Assembly: GCF_009800965.1 (NCBI RefSeq)
Contig: NZ_WUAF01000012.1
Location: 1-64,000, forward strand
Length of the DNA stretch: 64,000 bases
Direction of reading: 5' to 3'
Origin: Cognatazoarcus halotolerans
Lineage (GTDB): Bacteria > Pseudomonadota > Gammaproteobacteria > Burkholderiales > Rhodocyclaceae
Shown: positions 19,775-33,211 of the stretch, piece by piece
Layout: each line of letters starts with the position of its first letter
Numbering within the stretch: the stretch's first letter is position 1
Translations under genes and position numbers: made by a program
Notes under the pieces: generated by a model
Databases searched by the model: none
What the model was told of the DNA's origin: nothing
What the model saw: only the letters and a program-made list of their open reading frames with translations

Positions 19775-21667
19775 TCAGGCCGCGGAAGTGGCCGCGGAAG
19801 GCTCCGGGCCGGACGAACTATCGTTCGGCTTTTTCGGCTGCTGATTGGTAGGCTTGGGAGGCCGCGGCGGATTCCCTTCCATGATGTCATTGATCTGCTC
19901 GGCATCGATCGTCTCCCACTCGAGCAGTGCCGCAGTCATTGCCTCAATCTTGTCGCGACTCTCTTCGATTAGGTTGCGGGCGAGTGAATACTGCTGATCA
20001 ATGATCCGCCGAATCTCGGCATCGACCTTCTGCATCGTCGCTTCCGAAACGTTACGATGGGTAGTCACCTGGCGACCGAGGAAAATCTCCCCGTCCTCCT
20101 CCCCATAGACCATTGGCCCCAGATTGTCGGACATGCCCCATTGGGTCACCATGCGCCGAGCCAGATCCGTTGCACGCTGAAAATCGTTCGATGCACCGGT
20201 GGTCATCTGGTTCATGAAGATCTCTTCGGCGATCCGACCACCGAACAGCACTGCAATAGTCTGCAGCAGGCGATCCCGATCCTGGCTGTAGCGATCCTGG
20301 GCGGGCAGTTGCATGGTCACCCCCAGCGCCCTGCCACGCGGGATGATCGTGACCTTGTGAACCGGGTCAGTCTTGTCGAGCAGCTTGGCCACCACCGCAT
20401 GACCGGATTCGTGGTAGGCCGTATTGCGACGCTCCTCTTCAGGCATGACGACCGAGCGCCGCTCGGCCCCCATCATGATCTTGTCCTTGGCGTGCTCGAA
20501 GTCTTCCATATCGACCAGACGCTTGTTTCCACGCGCTGCGAACAACGCCGCCTCATTGACGAGGTTGGCCAGATCGGCGCCAGCAAAACCCGGCGTACCC
20601 CGGGCAAGCACCATCGGATCGACGTCCGGGGCGATCGGCACCTTGCGCATGTGCACGCGGAGGATCTGCTCGCGACCCCGGATATCCGGCAACGAGACGA
20701 CGACCTGGCGGTCGAAGCGCCCGGGGCGCAGCAAGGCCGGATCAAGCACGTCGGGTCGGTTGGTTGCGGCAATCACGATCACGCCGGTCTGCCCTTCAAA
20801 ACCGTCCATCTCGACAAGCAACTGGTTGAGCGTTTGTTCGCGTTCGTCGTTACCACCACCAAGCCCGGCACCCCGCTGCCGGCCAACCGCGTCGATTTCG
20901 TCGATGAAGATGATGCAAGGTGCCTGCTTCTTCGCCTGCTCGAACATGTCACGAACGCGGGCCGCGCCCACGCCGACGAACATCTCGACGAAATCGGAGC
21001 CGGAGATCGAGAAGAACGGAACCTTGGCCTCGCCGGCAATTGCCTTTGCTAGCAGCGTCTTGCCGGTACCGGGGGAGCCAACCATCAGCACGCCTTTCGG
21101 AATGCGGCCGCCGAGCTTCTGGAACTTGGATGGGTCACGCAGGAACTCGACGAGTTCGGCAACTTCCTCCTTGGCTTCGTCGCACCCCGCAACATCGGCA
21201 AACGTAATCGAATTCGCGGATTCGTCGAGCATGCGCGCCTTGCTCTTGCCGAACGAGAATGCCCCGCCCTTCCCACCGCCCTGCATCTGGCGCATGAAAA
21301 AGATCCACACGCCAATCAAAAGCAACATCGGGAACCATGAGACAAAGATGCTGGCGAGGAAGGACTGCTCTTCCTCGGGCTTCGAGGCATTGACCTTGAC
21401 GCCGTACTTCATGAGGTCGGACACCATCCAGATATCCTGAACGCCCGGCGTGTAAACCGTGATCTGGCGGCCTTCCTGCGTTGTGGCCTTGACCACGCGC
21501 CCATCCACCGTAACCGCCGAAATGCGGCCCGACCGAGCCTCCTCCATGAACTGGGAGTACTCCATGGTGCTCTGGGCAACCTGGCGTGTATTGAACTGGT
21601 TGAAAACCGTCATCAAAACGACGCCGATCACCACCCAGATCGCAAGATTCTTGAAGAGATTGTTCAA
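19775..21667 (-). CDS. ftsH: ATP-dependent zinc metalloprotease FtsH
   Basis: The product is 630 aa. Two N-terminal membrane helices (about 5-22 and 100-120) flank a periplasmic domain. Then follow the AAA domain with Walker A GSPGTGKT, Walker [13 protein letters not shown] and the SRH region [20 protein letters not shown], and the M41 protease domain with zinc motif HESGH. It degrades misfolded membrane proteins and regulators such as LpxC and sigma32 in E. coli. The C-terminus has a Pro/Ser-rich tail after the conserved PPRP. It lies downstream of rlmE. Confidence 0.98.
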   Translation of the reverse strand: MNNLFKNLAIWVVIGVVLMTVFNQFNTRQVAQSTMEYSQFMEEARSGRISAVTVDGRVVKATTQEGRQITVYTPGVQDIWMVSDLMKYGVKVNASKPEEEQSFLASIFVSWFPMLLLIGVWIFFMRQMQGGGKGGAFSFGKSKARMLDESANSITFADVAGCDEAKEEVAELVEFLRDPSKFQKLGGRIPKGVLMVGSPGTGKTLLAKAIAGEAKVPFFSISGSDFVEMFVGVGAARVRDMFEQAKKQAPCIIFIDEIDAVGRQRGAGLGGGNDEREQTLNQLLVEMDGFEGQTGVIVIAATNRPDVLDPALLRPGRFDRQVVVSLPDIRGREQILRVHMRKVPIAPDVDPMVLARGTPGFAGADLANLVNEAALFAARGNKRLVDMEDFEHAKDKIMMGAERRSVVMPEEERRNTAYHESGHAVVAKLLDKTDPVHKVTIIPRGRALGVTMQLPAQDRYSQDRDRLLQTIAVLFGGRIAEEIFMNQMTTGASNDFQRATDLARRMVTQWGMSDNLGPMVYGEEDGEIFLGRQVTTHRNVSEATMQKVDAEIRRIIDQQYSLARNLIEESRDKIEAMTAALLEWETIDAEQINDIMEGNPPRPPKPTNQQPKKPNDSSSGPEPSAATSAA

Positions 21668-21712
21668 CTCCGCTCCTCGATGGCCCGACAGGGGCCTCGG
21701 TCTGATTGACTG

Positions 21713-21741
21713 ATTCTAAGTGTGATCGTTCCCAGGGGCAA
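21713..21741 (-). promoter_or_regulatory. Candidate promoter of ftsH
   Basis: On the minus strand TTGCCC and TAGAAT are separated by 17 bp in the 93-bp rlmE-ftsH gap, with the -10 about 45 nt before the ftsH start. This would allow ftsH-folP-glmM to be transcribed apart from rlmE. Found by eye. Confidence 0.5.
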
Positions 21742-21760
21742 ACAACACGTATGTCCGTAA

Positions 21761-22381
21761 TCAAGGACGCCGGCCTGTCCCCAGCAGGTAGACCTCGGAA
21801 CTTCGGTCGCGCGAGGCCTTGGGCTTGCGCACCGAAACATTCACGAAAAGGCCCCCCATCTGCTTCCGGTACTGCTCGAAACCGGCCCCCTGGAAAACCT
21901 TTATCAACATCTGCCCTCCTTCGGCAAGGTGTTCGCGTGCGAACTCCAGGACCAGTTCGGCAAGATGGATCGACCTCGCCTGGTCCGCAGAAGGGATACC
22001 CGACATGTTTGGGGCGATATCAGAAAGAACAAGTCCTACCTTCCGCCCCGCAAGGCATCGCTCGAAACCGGCCAGCACCTCGTCGTCGCAGAAATCCCCC
22101 TGTACGAAGTCGACACCGTCGAGTGGCTCGATAGGCAGCAGGTCGAGCGCAAACACTTTTCCCTTGGGCCCCACCCGGCGGACCGCAACCTGACACCATG
22201 AACCCGGCGCGGCACCGAGATCCGCCACAATCATACCGGGACGCAGAAGGTGGTCCTTGTCGTCAATCTCGAGAAGCTTGTACGCGGCACGCGAACGATA
22301 TCCGTCGGCCTTCGCGCGCTGCACAAAGGGATCATTGACATGCTCCTGCATCCAGGACTTACTGGTCTTGCTGCGCTTCAT
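21761..22381 (-). CDS. rlmE: 23S rRNA 2'-O-ribose methyltransferase RlmE (FtsJ/RrmJ)
   Basis: The product is 206 aa. It methylates U2552 of 23S rRNA in E. coli. The SAM-binding motif I is [15 protein letters not shown], motif IV is [12 protein letters not shown], and the catalytic K-D-K-E set can be traced ([11 protein letters not shown] near the N-terminus, D in VLSDIAPN, K in [14 protein letters not shown] in SSEVYLLG). It diverges from yhbY by 41 bp, a conserved proteobacterial pairing. Confidence 0.96.
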   Translation of the reverse strand: MKRSKTSKSWMQEHVNDPFVQRAKADGYRSRAAYKLLEIDDKDHLLRPGMIVADLGAAPGSWCQVAVRRVGPKGKVFALDLLPIEPLDGVDFVQGDFCDDEVLAGFERCLAGRKVGLVLSDIAPNMSGIPSADQARSIHLAELVLEFAREHLAEGGQMLIKVFQGAGFEQYRKQMGGLFVNVSVRKPKASRDRSSEVYLLGTGRRP

Positions 22382-22422
22382 CGGAGTAGAATTCCGCCCC
22401 TGTTTCCCATTGAGCCTGCATC

Positions 22423-22842
22423 ATGAATCAATTGTCACCCGCCCGTCGCCGCGAACTCAAGGCACAGGCTCACCACCTCAATCCGGTGGTCAGTGTTGCC
22501 GGCAACGGGCTAACCGACAACGTCCTGCACGAGATCGACATCGCACTGAAGGCTCACGAGCTGATAAAGATCCGGGTGTATGGGGCCGAGAAGTCCCAAC
22601 GCGCCGCCCTGATCGACGCGATCTGCGAGGCGAGTGGCGCTGCGCCGGTCCAACATATCGGGAACATCCTGATCGTCTGGCGCCAAAAACCCGAGCCGCC
22701 AGCAACGAAGGCCGCAACGCCCACGCGCGCCGTGATCCCGGCCAAGGTGCCACGCCGCGTCCCACCCGCCAGATCCAGTGGCCGTCCGAGCCGCCCCACC
22801 TTGCACAAGAGCCCGAAGAGCACCACCCATCGCGGTAGATGA
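22423..22842 (+). CDS. yhbY: YhbY/CRS1 RNA-binding protein
   Basis: The product is 139 aa. Residues about 4-95 form a single CRM domain: LKAQAHHLNPVVSVAGNGLTDNVLHEID, then the LIKIRVYG segment and GNILIVWR strand. YhbY proteins associate with 50S ribosome precursors. After the domain there is a basic Pro/Arg/Lys/Ser tail of about 40 residues, longer than the roughly 97-residue E. coli protein. The tail is probably disordered and could add nonspecific RNA affinity (inference). It is divergent from rlmE and convergent with the DUF4149 gene. Confidence 0.92.
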   Translation: MNQLSPARRRELKAQAHHLNPVVSVAGNGLTDNVLHEIDIALKAHELIKIRVYGAEKSQRAALIDAICEASGAAPVQHIGNILIVWRQKPEPPATKAATPTRAVIPAKVPRRVPPARSSGRPSRPTLHKSPKSTTHRGR

Positions 22843-22867
22843 ACCATCGACGGCTACATCACCTCGC

Positions 22868-23332
22868 TCACGGGCGCGGCCCCCGCCCATGGAGCAGTAT
22901 CAGCGCCAAGCCAAGTACGCTCTGAATGAGATAGAGGACGCTCGATATGCCATGCCAGGTCGCGAAGCGATCTCGCAGGACACTTTGCATGACCTCCCGT
23001 GGCAGCGCGTCGGCCTTGAGCTGCGCCATGACCGGCTGGATTCCGAAATGACCCACCAGGGTCATCAAAAGCATCGCCAGAACGACCCAGAACACGCGAT
23101 CCCGGAAGACCTGGAGCCCACGCCGGAACAACAGGGACGCGATCAGGAACACGGCCACCGCGATCCCCAGCATCGCAACCAGACCGAACAGCTTTCCGGC
23201 AAGAATGCCTGCCAGGCCCCGATCGGAAAGCGTCGCGAAGAGCACGGGCGCGACCATGTAGCCAACCGTCCACATCGCGCCGACCCACATCACGATCGCA
23301 ACCGAATAAAGCCCCGACAGGAATCGCGACAT
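22868..23332 (-). CDS. DUF4149-family integral membrane protein
   Basis: The product is 154 aa with four hydrophobic segments (about 7-33, 46-70, 78-100, 130-150). The start MSRFLSGLYSVAIVMWVGAMWTVGYMVAPVLF, with paired WxG and P-x-LF motifs, matches what I know as the DUF4149 (TMEM205-like) family commonly found next to greA/carB in betaproteobacteria. The function is unknown. It lies 15 nt downstream of greA, so it is probably co-transcribed with it. Confidence 0.75.
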   Translation of the reverse strand: MSRFLSGLYSVAIVMWVGAMWTVGYMVAPVLFATLSDRGLAGILAGKLFGLVAMLGIAVAVFLIASLLFRRGLQVFRDRVFWVVLAMLLMTLVGHFGIQPVMAQLKADALPREVMQSVLRDRFATWHGISSVLYLIQSVLGLALILLHGRGPRP

Positions 23333-23347
23333 GGTCCCGGCTTTGAT

Positions 23348-23824
23348 TCAGACGTAGCGGACGTCGATTACTTCATACTCGCGAATTCCACCCGGAGCCT
23401 GCACCTCGGCTACGTCGCCGGAGTATTTTCCGATCAGGGCACGCGCGATCGGTGAACTGATCGAGATCTTTCCTGCCTTCAGGTCCGCCTCGTCGTCGCC
23501 CACGATCTGATAGGTCACGTTATCGCCGGTCTCGAGATCCTCGAGGTCCACAGTCGCACCAAAGACGCAACGCCCGTCGGCGTCAAGCAGTTTTGGATCG
23601 ATCACCTGGGCAGTAGACAGCTTGCCCTCGAGCTCCTTGATGCGCCCTTCGACGAAGCCCTGGCGCTCCTTTGCCGCATCGTACTCGGCGTTTTCGGACA
23701 AATCCCCGTGGGAGCGCGCCTCCGCAATTGCGGCAATGACGTTGGGCCGCTCCACCGTCTTCATCCGATGAAGTTCCTCGCGCAGCAACTCCGCCCCCTT
23801 GAGGGTCAATGGTGTCTTGATCAT
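23348..23824 (-). CDS. greA: Transcription elongation factor GreA
   Basis: The product is 158 aa, the family length. The N-terminal coiled coil ([50 protein letters not shown]) ends in the tip residues D and E ([11 protein letters not shown]) that reach into the RNA polymerase secondary channel to rescue backtracked complexes. The C-terminal FKBP-like domain ends [20 protein letters not shown]. It is 11 nt downstream of carB. Confidence 0.97.
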   Translation of the reverse strand: MIKTPLTLKGAELLREELHRMKTVERPNVIAAIAEARSHGDLSENAEYDAAKERQGFVEGRIKELEGKLSTAQVIDPKLLDADGRCVFGATVDLEDLETGDNVTYQIVGDDEADLKAGKISISSPIARALIGKYSGDVAEVQAPGGIREYEVIDVRYV

Positions 23825-23835
23825 GACTTTCTACT

Positions 23836-26800
23836 TCAATTCAGTTCGGCATGCAGCGACTGCACGGAATAGACCTCGAGGCCCGAGAGATGGCGCATGC
23901 CCATGCAGGCCGCGCGCGCGCCCTCGATCGTCGTATAGATGGTGATCTTCGCGGCAAGCGCACTGGTGCGGATCGAACGCGAGTCGGTAATCGCCTGGCG
24001 CTTCTCCTCGACCGTGTTGATCACCATACAGATCTCTTCGTTCTTGATCATGTCGACAACGTTCGGACGACCTTCATTGACCTTGTTCACAACCGAAACC
24101 GGAACGCCCGCGGCTTCGATCGCTGCACCGGTTCCACGCGTCGCGACCACCGAAAAACCAAGATCGTGCAGTTCCTGCGCGACCTCAATCGCAGCCTTGC
24201 GATCAGACGGCCGCACGCTGATGAATACCTTCCCGGAGGCGGGCAAGTGGGTGCCGGCAGCGAGTTGCGACTTTACGAACGCTTCTGCAAAAGTGCGTCC
24301 GACACCCATCACTTCGCCGGTCGATTTCATTTCCGGCCCGAGGATGGTATCGACACCCGGGAACTTGACGAAGGGGAAAACCGCTTCTTTCACCGAGAAA
24401 TAGGGCGGCACGATTTCGGTCAGCACCCCCTGATCGGCCAGCGAACGGCCAGCCATGCAGCGCGCCGCGACCTTGGCAAGCGGCAGCGAGCAGGCCTTCG
24501 ACACGAACGGAACGGTTCGCGACGCCCGAGGATTCACCTCGAGCACATAGACGACCGCTTCGTCGCCCTCGCCCTGGATCGCGAACTGGACGTTCATCAG
24601 GCCACACACGTTCAGGGCCCGCGCCATCGCCTCGGTTTGCCGACGCAACTCATCCTGCAGCTTCTGCGTCAGCGTGTAGGGCGGCAGGGAACAGGCCGAG
24701 TCGCCGGAATGGACGCCCGCCTGCTCGATGTGCTCCATGATGCCGCCGATGATGACCTGGTTTCCGTCGGACAAGGCATCGACATCCACCTCGGTCGCAT
24801 CATTGAGGAAGCGGTCGAGCAGCACCGGTGACTCGTTCGAGACCTTGACCGCCTCCCGCATGTAGCGCTCGAGATCCTTCTGTTCGTGCACGATCTCCAT
24901 CGCACGGCCACCCAGCACATAGCTCGGCCGCACCACCAGCGGGTAGCCGATCTCGGCGGCGAGACGCACCGCGGCTTCCGGCGTGCGCGCCGTGCGGTTG
25001 GGCGGCTGCTTGAGCCCGAGGTCGTTGAGCAGCTTCTGGAAGCGCTCACGGTCCTCTGCCGCATCGATCATGTCCGGCGAGGTTCCGATGATCGGCACAC
25101 CGTTCTCTTCAAGCGCCTTTGCCCGTTTGAGCGGCGTTTGACCACCGAACTGGACGATCACGCCAACCGGTTTTTCGATGTGCACGATCTCGAGGATGTC
25201 CTCAAGCGTGATCGGCTCGAAGTAGAGTCGATCGGAAGTATCGTAGTCTGTCGATACGGTCTCGGGGTTGCAGTTGACCATGATCGTCTCATAGCCATCT
25301 TCACGCAGCGCTAGCGCTGCATGTACGCAGCAGTAGTCGAACTCGATACCCTGCCCGATGCGGTTCGGTCCGCCACCGAGGACCATGATTTTCTTCTTGT
25401 CGGTCGGCATCGACTCGCACTCTTCCTCGTAACTCGAGTACATGTAGGCGGTCGAGGTCGAGAACTCCGCGGCGCAGGTATCCACCCGCTTGTACACCGG
25501 GCGCACGCCCACGGCGTGGCGATGAAGGCGAACAGCGGTCTCGTCGGTATTGAGCACCTTGGCAAGGCGACGATCGGAGAAACCCTTGCGCTTGAGCTCC
25601 CGCAATTCGGGGGCACCGATATTCTTGAGCGAGCGGCCGGCAAGCGACTTTTCGGTGAGGACGATGTCCTCGATCTGCGCCAGGAACCACGGATCGATCT
25701 TGGTGAGCTGCTGGACCTTCTCGAAGCTCATGCCCTCACGAAAGGCCTGGCCGACATACCAGATGCGCTGCGCACCCGGGTTTGCAAGTTCGTGCTCGAG
25801 ATCCTCTTCGTCCGCCTCGACTTCGTCGAGACCATAGGCACCAACCTCGAGACCACGCAGCGCCTTCTGGAACGACTCCTGGAAGGTGCGGCCCATCGCC
25901 ATCACCTCGCCGACCGACTTCATCTGCGTGGTAAGCCGGTCCGGCGCCTGCGGGAATTTCTCGAAGGCGAACCGCGGGATCTTGGTCACGACATAGTCGA
26001 TCGACGGTTCGAACGATGCCGGCGTGGCACCGCCGGTAATGTCGTTCTTGAGTTCATCGAGCGTGTAGCCCACCGCGAGCTTTGCTGCCACCTTGGCGAT
26101 CGGGAACCCGGTCGCTTTCGAGGCGAGTGCCGACGAGCGCGACACCCGTGGGTTCATCTCGATGACGATCATGCGGCCGTCTTCCGGATTGATCGCGAAC
26201 TGGACGTTCGAGCCGCCGGTATCGACGCCGATCTCGCGCAGCACGGCGATCGAGGCATTGCGCAGGATCTGGTATTCCTTGTCGGTGAGGGTCTGCGACG
26301 GCGCAACCGTGATCGAGTCGCCGGTGTGCACACCCATCGGATCCAGGTTTTCGATGGAACATACGATGATGCAGTTGTCGGCGCGGTCCCGCACCACCTC
26401 CATCTCGTACTCCTTCCAGCCGATCAGCGATTCCTCGATGAGGAGCTCGTTGGTCGGACTCGCTTCGAGACCGCGCTTGCAGATCTCGAGGAACTCTTCC
26501 ATGTTGTAGGCGATGCCGCCACCGGTTCCGCCAAGCGTGAATGAAGGGCGGATGATTGCCGGAAAACCGATGCCGCCCTGTACCTGGAGCGCTTCCTCCA
26601 TGCTATGGGCAATCGCGGATCGCGCCGAGCCAAGGCCGATCTTCGTCATCGCGTCCTTGAACTTGAGCCGATCCTCGGCCTTGTCGATCGCCTCCTGCGA
26701 GGCGCCGATCAATTCCACGCCATATTTCTCGAGCACGCCGTTGCGCGCGAGGTCGAGCGCACAGTTCAGCGCGGTCTGCCCGCCCATGGTCGGCAGCAGC

Positions 26801-27054
26801 GCGTCCGGGCGCTCCTTTTCAATGATGCGCTCGACGACCTGCCAGGTAATCGGCTCGATGTAGGTCACATCGGCGGTACCCGGATCAGTCATGATGGTCG
26901 CGGGATTGGAATTGACGAGAACGACCTTGTAGCCTTCCTCGCGCAGCGCCTTGCAGGCCTGCGCGCCGGAATAGTCGAACTCACATGCCTGGCCGATGAT
27001 GATCGGGCCGGCACCAATGATCAGAATGGTATTTAGGTCTGTGCGTTTGGGCAT
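23836..27054 (-). CDS. carB: Carbamoyl-phosphate synthase large chain
   Basis: The product is 1072 aa, full length. It has two homologous ATP-grasp halves (each starting with a KKI(M)(V)[16 protein letters not shown] or [20 protein letters not shown]-type motif), an oligomerisation region between them, and a C-terminal MGS-like allosteric domain ([20 protein letters not shown]...[10 protein letters not shown]). With CarA it makes carbamoyl phosphate from glutamine, bicarbonate and ATP for arginine and pyrimidines. It is 76 nt after carA. Confidence 0.98.
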   Translation of the reverse strand: MPKRTDLNTILIIGAGPIIIGQACEFDYSGAQACKALREEGYKVVLVNSNPATIMTDPGTADVTYIEPITWQVVERIIEKERPDALLPTMGGQTALNCALDLARNGVLEKYGVELIGASQEAIDKAEDRLKFKDAMTKIGLGSARSAIAHSMEEALQVQGGIGFPAIIRPSFTLGGTGGGIAYNMEEFLEICKRGLEASPTNELLIEESLIGWKEYEMEVVRDRADNCIIVCSIENLDPMGVHTGDSITVAPSQTLTDKEYQILRNASIAVLREIGVDTGGSNVQFAINPEDGRMIVIEMNPRVSRSSALASKATGFPIAKVAAKLAVGYTLDELKNDITGGATPASFEPSIDYVVTKIPRFAFEKFPQAPDRLTTQMKSVGEVMAMGRTFQESFQKALRGLEVGAYGLDEVEADEEDLEHELANPGAQRIWYVGQAFREGMSFEKVQQLTKIDPWFLAQIEDIVLTEKSLAGRSLKNIGAPELRELKRKGFSDRRLAKVLNTDETAVRLHRHAVGVRPVYKRVDTCAAEFSTSTAYMYSSYEEECESMPTDKKKIMVLGGGPNRIGQGIEFDYCCVHAALALREDGYETIMVNCNPETVSTDYDTSDRLYFEPITLEDILEIVHIEKPVGVIVQFGGQTPLKRAKALEENGVPIIGTSPDMIDAAEDRERFQKLLNDLGLKQPPNRTARTPEAAVRLAAEIGYPLVVRPSYVLGGRAMEIVHEQKDLERYMREAVKVSNESPVLLDRFLNDATEVDVDALSDGNQVIIGGIMEHIEQAGVHSGDSACSLPPYTLTQKLQDELRRQTEAMARALNVCGLMNVQFAIQGEGDEAVVYVLEVNPRASRTVPFVSKACSLPLAKVAARCMAGRSLADQGVLTEIVPPYFSVKEAVFPFVKFPGVDTILGPEMKSTGEVMGVGRTFAEAFVKSQLAAGTHLPASGKVFISVRPSDRKAAIEVAQELHDLGFSVVATRGTGAAIEAAGVPVSVVNKVNEGRPNVVDMIKNEEICMVINTVEEKRQAITDSRSIRTSALAAKITIYTTIEGARAACMGMRHLSGLEVYSVQSLHAELN

Positions 27055-27130
27055 GGTATTGCCTCGATTCGGATGACCCGAAGCGGCAACCGGTCACGCA
27101 CGGGGCGCAACGGGTCGCCACATCGAGAAA

Positions 27131-28273
27131 TCACTTACGTTCTTCCAACAGTTTGATGAAGCGGTCGAAGAGGTAGGCCACGTCGTGCGGGCCGGGACTC
27201 GCTTCGGGATGCCCCTGGAAACAGAAGGCAGGCACGTCGGTTCTGGCCAGCCCCTGCAGGCTGCCGTCGAACAGGGAAACATGAGTGGCGCGCAGGTTCG
27301 CCGGAAGGGTTTGCGGATCGACCGCGAAACCATGGTTCTGGCTGGTAATCAGCACCTGGCCGGAATCAAGATCCTTGACCGGGTGATTGGCACCATGGTG
27401 GCCGAACTTCATCTTCATGGTCTTCGCCCCGGAAGCCAGGGCCAGCAATTGGTGGCCTAGGCAGATTCCAAAGGTCGGGATGCCCTTGGCAAGGAATTCG
27501 CCAATTGCCTCGATTGCGTAATCGCATGGCTCCGGATCACCGGGGCCGTTGGACAGGAAGATACCGTCCGGATTCAACGCAAGCACCTCGGACGCCGGGG
27601 TCTGCGCCGGCACGACGGTCAGGCGACAGCCACGTTCTGCAAGCATTCGCAGAATATTGCGCTTGACGCCGAAGTCGTATGCGACAACGTGGAAGCGTGC
27701 GGACGCTTGCCCGACGTAGCCTTGCGCAAGGCGCCATTCGCCTTCCGTCCAGGCATAGGGCTCGGATACCGAAACGACCTTCGCCAGATCCATTCCGGCA
27801 AGCCCCGGAAAACCGCGTGCAGCCGCGATTGCAGTGTTCACGTCGATCGAACGCACATCGGCTGCAGTGACAATGCAGCCAGCCTGCGCACCCTTCTCGC
27901 GGAGCACGCGGGTCAGGCGCCGGGTGTCGATGCCAGCAATCGCCACGATGCCCTCGGACTTCAGATAGGCATCGAGAGTCTGCTGCTTGCGCCAGTTGGA
28001 AGCGACGATCGGAAGATCCCGTATCACCAGACCCGCGGCATGGATCTTCTGCGCTTCGCAATCTTCAGTATTGACGCCGGTATTGCCGACGTGCGGATAG
28101 GTCAGTGTAACGATCTGGCGACTGTAGCTGGGATCGGTAAGGATCTCCTGGTAACCGGACATCGAAGTGTTGAATACCACTTCACCCACGGTGCGCCCCT
28201 CGGCACCGATGCCCTTGCCGTGAAACACTGTCCCGTCGGCAAGTGCAAGTATGGCGGGCGGGAAGGCAGTCAC
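27131..28273 (-). CDS. carA: Carbamoyl-phosphate synthase small chain
   Basis: The product is 380 aa, the glutamine amidotransferase subunit. The N-terminal CPSase domain has [15 protein letters not shown] and [15 protein letters not shown]. The class I GATase triad is present: Cys in [13 protein letters not shown], then [10 protein letters not shown] carrying His and Glu. The start is GTG, with AGGAG 8 nt upstream. A candidate promoter and an intrinsic terminator lie just upstream, which may make the gene attenuator-controlled. Confidence 0.97.
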   Translation of the reverse strand: MTAFPPAILALADGTVFHGKGIGAEGRTVGEVVFNTSMSGYQEILTDPSYSRQIVTLTYPHVGNTGVNTEDCEAQKIHAAGLVIRDLPIVASNWRKQQTLDAYLKSEGIVAIAGIDTRRLTRVLREKGAQAGCIVTAADVRSIDVNTAIAAARGFPGLAGMDLAKVVSVSEPYAWTEGEWRLAQGYVGQASARFHVVAYDFGVKRNILRMLAERGCRLTVVPAQTPASEVLALNPDGIFLSNGPGDPEPCDYAIEAIGEFLAKGIPTFGICLGHQLLALASGAKTMKMKFGHHGANHPVKDLDSGQVLITSQNHGFAVDPQTLPANLRATHVSLFDGSLQGLARTDVPAFCFQGHPEASPGPHDVAYLFDRFIKLLEERK

Positions 28274-28330
28274 AACGAAACTCCTGATTCAAGCATTGGG
28301 ATGAAATTCGGCATTGCGCACAGAGCGCGC

Positions 28331-28362
28331 AAAAAAACGGGAGAGGCGCCAGGGCCTTCCCG
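28331..28362 (-). terminator. Intrinsic terminator or attenuator upstream of carA
   Basis: On the minus strand CGGGA-AGGC pairs with GCCT-TCCCG around a 6-nt loop with a one-base bulge, followed directly by seven T. It lies 59 nt after the hybrid kinase stop and 57 nt before the carA GTG. It may simply end the kinase transcript. Because a promoter-like pair precedes it, it may instead be a leader attenuator of carAB. Confidence 0.7.
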
Positions 28363-28373
28363 CGTAGCACTGC

Positions 28374-28402
28374 ATTCTATCGATTTTCCGTATCCGGAGC
28401 AA
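28374..28402 (-). promoter_or_regulatory. Candidate carA promoter
   Basis: TTGCTC and TAGAAT are separated by exactly 17 bp on the minus strand. The predicted transcription start (about 28367) is only a few bases before the terminator hairpin, so the leader RNA would begin almost directly with it. Found by eye. Confidence 0.5.
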
Positions 28403-28420
28403 CGCGCCGCAGTCACCGGG

Positions 28421-31147
<2,727 letters not shown>

Positions 31148-31291
31148 GCGACCTCCCGGCGGAGCGGCCGCGCGAAGCCCCGCTGGCGGCGTGGCAGAGC
31201 ATGATCGGAACGCGTCGAAACATGCTGACTATAAACGACCCGTGTCGCACATTCTTGAGGCCGGCCCGACGTACTTCTCGCCCCCGCCCGA

Positions 31292-32098
31292 CTACCTCAG
31301 CCCAAGAACGTCCTGCATGTCGAACAGCCCTGCAGCTCGGCCCTTCAGGTAACGCGCTGCTCGCAGGGAGCCAAGCGCGTAAGGCATCCGACTTCCTGAT
31401 TTGTGCGTAATTTCGATACGCTCCCCCAATCCGGCAAAGAGCACCGTATGGTCACCCACGATGTCGCCGCCACGGATTGTCGAAAATGCAATCGTCCGGG
31501 GATCACGTTCGCCCGTAACGCCTTCTCTGCCGTAGATCGCGCACTGATCGAGATCCCTGCCGAGCGCGGCGGCAACGACCTCCCCCATCCGCAGGGCCGT
31601 GCCCGAAGGCGCATCAACCTTGTAGCGGTGGTGCGCCTCGATCACCTCGACGTCATACCCCTCGTCGAGAATCCGGGCCGCCTCCGCGAGGAGCTTGAAA
31701 ACGGCATTGACGCCGACCGCCATGTTCGGTGCGAACACCACGGGAATGTCCTTCCCTGCAGCTTCGATCTGCTGCTTTTGCACCGCAGAAAATCCCGTGG
31801 TGCCGATTACGATCGCCTTGCCCAGGCTTCTACAGATCTCGAGATGTTCGAGCGTACCTTCCGGGCGAGTGAAATCGATCAGGCAATCGGCGGTATCGAT
31901 GGCGCCACGTGCGTCGTCGCCGATCGTGACACCACACGAGGCACCGAGCAACTCGCCCGCATCCCGGCCGATGAACGGATTTCCCGGCTGATCGAAGGCT
32001 GACACCAGGCTAACGCCTTCCCCCTTCAACGTCGCCTCGATCAACATACGCCCCATGCGGCCGGTACAACCCGCAATCGCTATGCGCTGCTCACTCAT
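31292..32098 (-). CDS. dapB: 4-hydroxy-tetrahydrodipicolinate reductase
   Basis: The product is 268 aa. It performs the second dedicated step of the diaminopimelate/lysine pathway. Seen: the N-terminal nucleotide motif [16 protein letters not shown], the catalytic region [20 protein letters not shown] with paired His and Lys, and a final [19 protein letters not shown]. It is 68 nt after bamE, co-directional. Confidence 0.97.
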   Translation of the reverse strand: MSEQRIAIAGCTGRMGRMLIEATLKGEGVSLVSAFDQPGNPFIGRDAGELLGASCGVTIGDDARGAIDTADCLIDFTRPEGTLEHLEICRSLGKAIVIGTTGFSAVQKQQIEAAGKDIPVVFAPNMAVGVNAVFKLLAEAARILDEGYDVEVIEAHHRYKVDAPSGTALRMGEVVAAALGRDLDQCAIYGREGVTGERDPRTIAFSTIRGGDIVGDHTVLFAGLGERIEITHKSGSRMPYALGSLRAARYLKGRAAGLFDMQDVLGLR

Positions 32099-32166
32099 TC
32101 ATTGCTCCATGTACTGATTTGAAGGACACGCCTGACAACCCGCGCCGTGCATGCAATCGCACGGAA

Positions 32167-32562
32167 TCATTTGTCCTTGGCAGGCCCGATCTCGATGACG
32201 CGGGACTTCTCCTTGGCGTCGGCAGGGTCGGCCGGTTCTATGTCGCCGATCACCCGATCAAGCACATCATCCTTGAAGAACACCGTGAGCCGACGCTCCG
32301 AAACCTTCCCGCGCCCCGGCTGGAACCGATAGACATAGTCCCAGCGATCCGGATGGAAAACGTCCGTAACGAGCGGAGTGCCAAGCACGAAGCGCACCTG
32401 GTCCCTGGTCATGCCCTTCTTCAATTGGCCGACCATCTCGGGCGTGACGTCATTACCCTGCCGGATATCGATCTTGTATGGGGTCAACCGCTCGAGAACG
32501 GAGCAGCCGGACAACGCAACAACACTGCCCGCCAGGACGGCGGAAAGAATACGGAGATGCAT
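32167..32562 (-). CDS. bamE: Outer membrane assembly lipoprotein BamE (SmpA)
   Basis: The product is 131 aa from the ATG giving MHLRILSAVLAGSVVALSGC. The signal peptide ends in a lipobox (LSGC), so the mature protein is lipid-anchored in the outer membrane. The family core YKIDIRQGNDVTPEMVGQLKKGMTRDQVRFVLGTPLVTDVFHPDRWDYVY is clear. BamE stabilises the BAM complex that inserts beta-barrel proteins. It diverges from fur, a widespread conserved arrangement. Confidence 0.95.
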   Translation of the reverse strand: MHLRILSAVLAGSVVALSGCSVLERLTPYKIDIRQGNDVTPEMVGQLKKGMTRDQVRFVLGTPLVTDVFHPDRWDYVYRFQPGRGKVSERRLTVFFKDDVLDRVIGDIEPADPADAKEKSRVIEIGPAKDK

Positions 32563-32722
32563 GGGGAGCGATTTTCCTCTATCAGCAGACAAGGCCGCCG
32601 ACGAACATTCTCAGACAGGGGCAAAAAATATATCATAGAGCCCGCTCAATGCCCGGCACAGGCGCAGTGGGCCCCGCCCGATACCCTTTAGGGCGGCCGA
32701 ACCAGATTACCCGGTGCCATCA

Positions 32723-33157
32723 ATGCCCTCCAACTCCCAGAACCTCAAGAATATCGGCCTCAAGGCAACGCTACCCCGCCTGAAGATCCTCGATCTGTTC
32801 CAACATGCGGACGAACGGCATCTTACGGCGGAAGACGTATACCGGCTGCTGATTCAGGAGGAAATGGATATCGGCCTTGCCACCGTATACAGGGTCCTCA
32901 CCCAGTTCGAGCAGGCCGGCCTGCTCGAACGCCACTACTTCGAGTCCGGCAAAGCGGTTTTCGAACTCAACCAGGGCCAGCACCATGACCATCTGGTATG
33001 TCTGCAATGCGGAAAGGTCGAAGAATTCTACGATCCGCAGATAGAAGCCCGACAGCTGGCGGTAGCTGCAGAACGGGGCTTCCAGGTAAAAGAGCACGCT
33101 CTCTATCTCTATGCGGACTGCGTCAAGGACGACTGCCCCCAAAAGAAAGGCAGCTAG
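32723..33157 (+). CDS. fur: Ferric uptake regulator Fur
   Basis: The product is 144 aa from ATG 32723 (a GTG three codons earlier is possible). The N-terminal winged helix includes [14 protein letters not shown] and [20 protein letters not shown]. The C-terminal metal domain has [18 protein letters not shown] and CVKDDCPQK, supplying the His and CxxC ligands. It represses iron uptake genes when loaded with Fe(II). I saw no convincing Fur box in the 151-bp gap to bamE. Confidence 0.96.
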   Translation: MPSNSQNLKNIGLKATLPRLKILDLFQHADERHLTAEDVYRLLIQEEMDIGLATVYRVLTQFEQAGLLERHYFESGKAVFELNQGQHHDHLVCLQCGKVEEFYDPQIEARQLAVAAERGFQVKEHALYLYADCVKDDCPQKKGS

Positions 33158-33211
33158 CAAACGCCCTGGCGCAACAGGTGATCTGCCCCCACGGGAGGAA
33201 ATGCGCAGCGC

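Noticed and set aside
31148-31291. Promoter for the hybrid kinase (TATAGT motif)
   Set aside because: A -10-like TATAGT exists on the minus strand but there is no acceptable -35 at 16-18 bp.
32563-32722. Possible Fur box or clear divergent promoters between bamE and fur
   Set aside because: There is an A/T-rich patch (AAAAAATATATCAT) but no 19-bp Fur-like palindrome and no well-spaced -35/-10 pair by eye.
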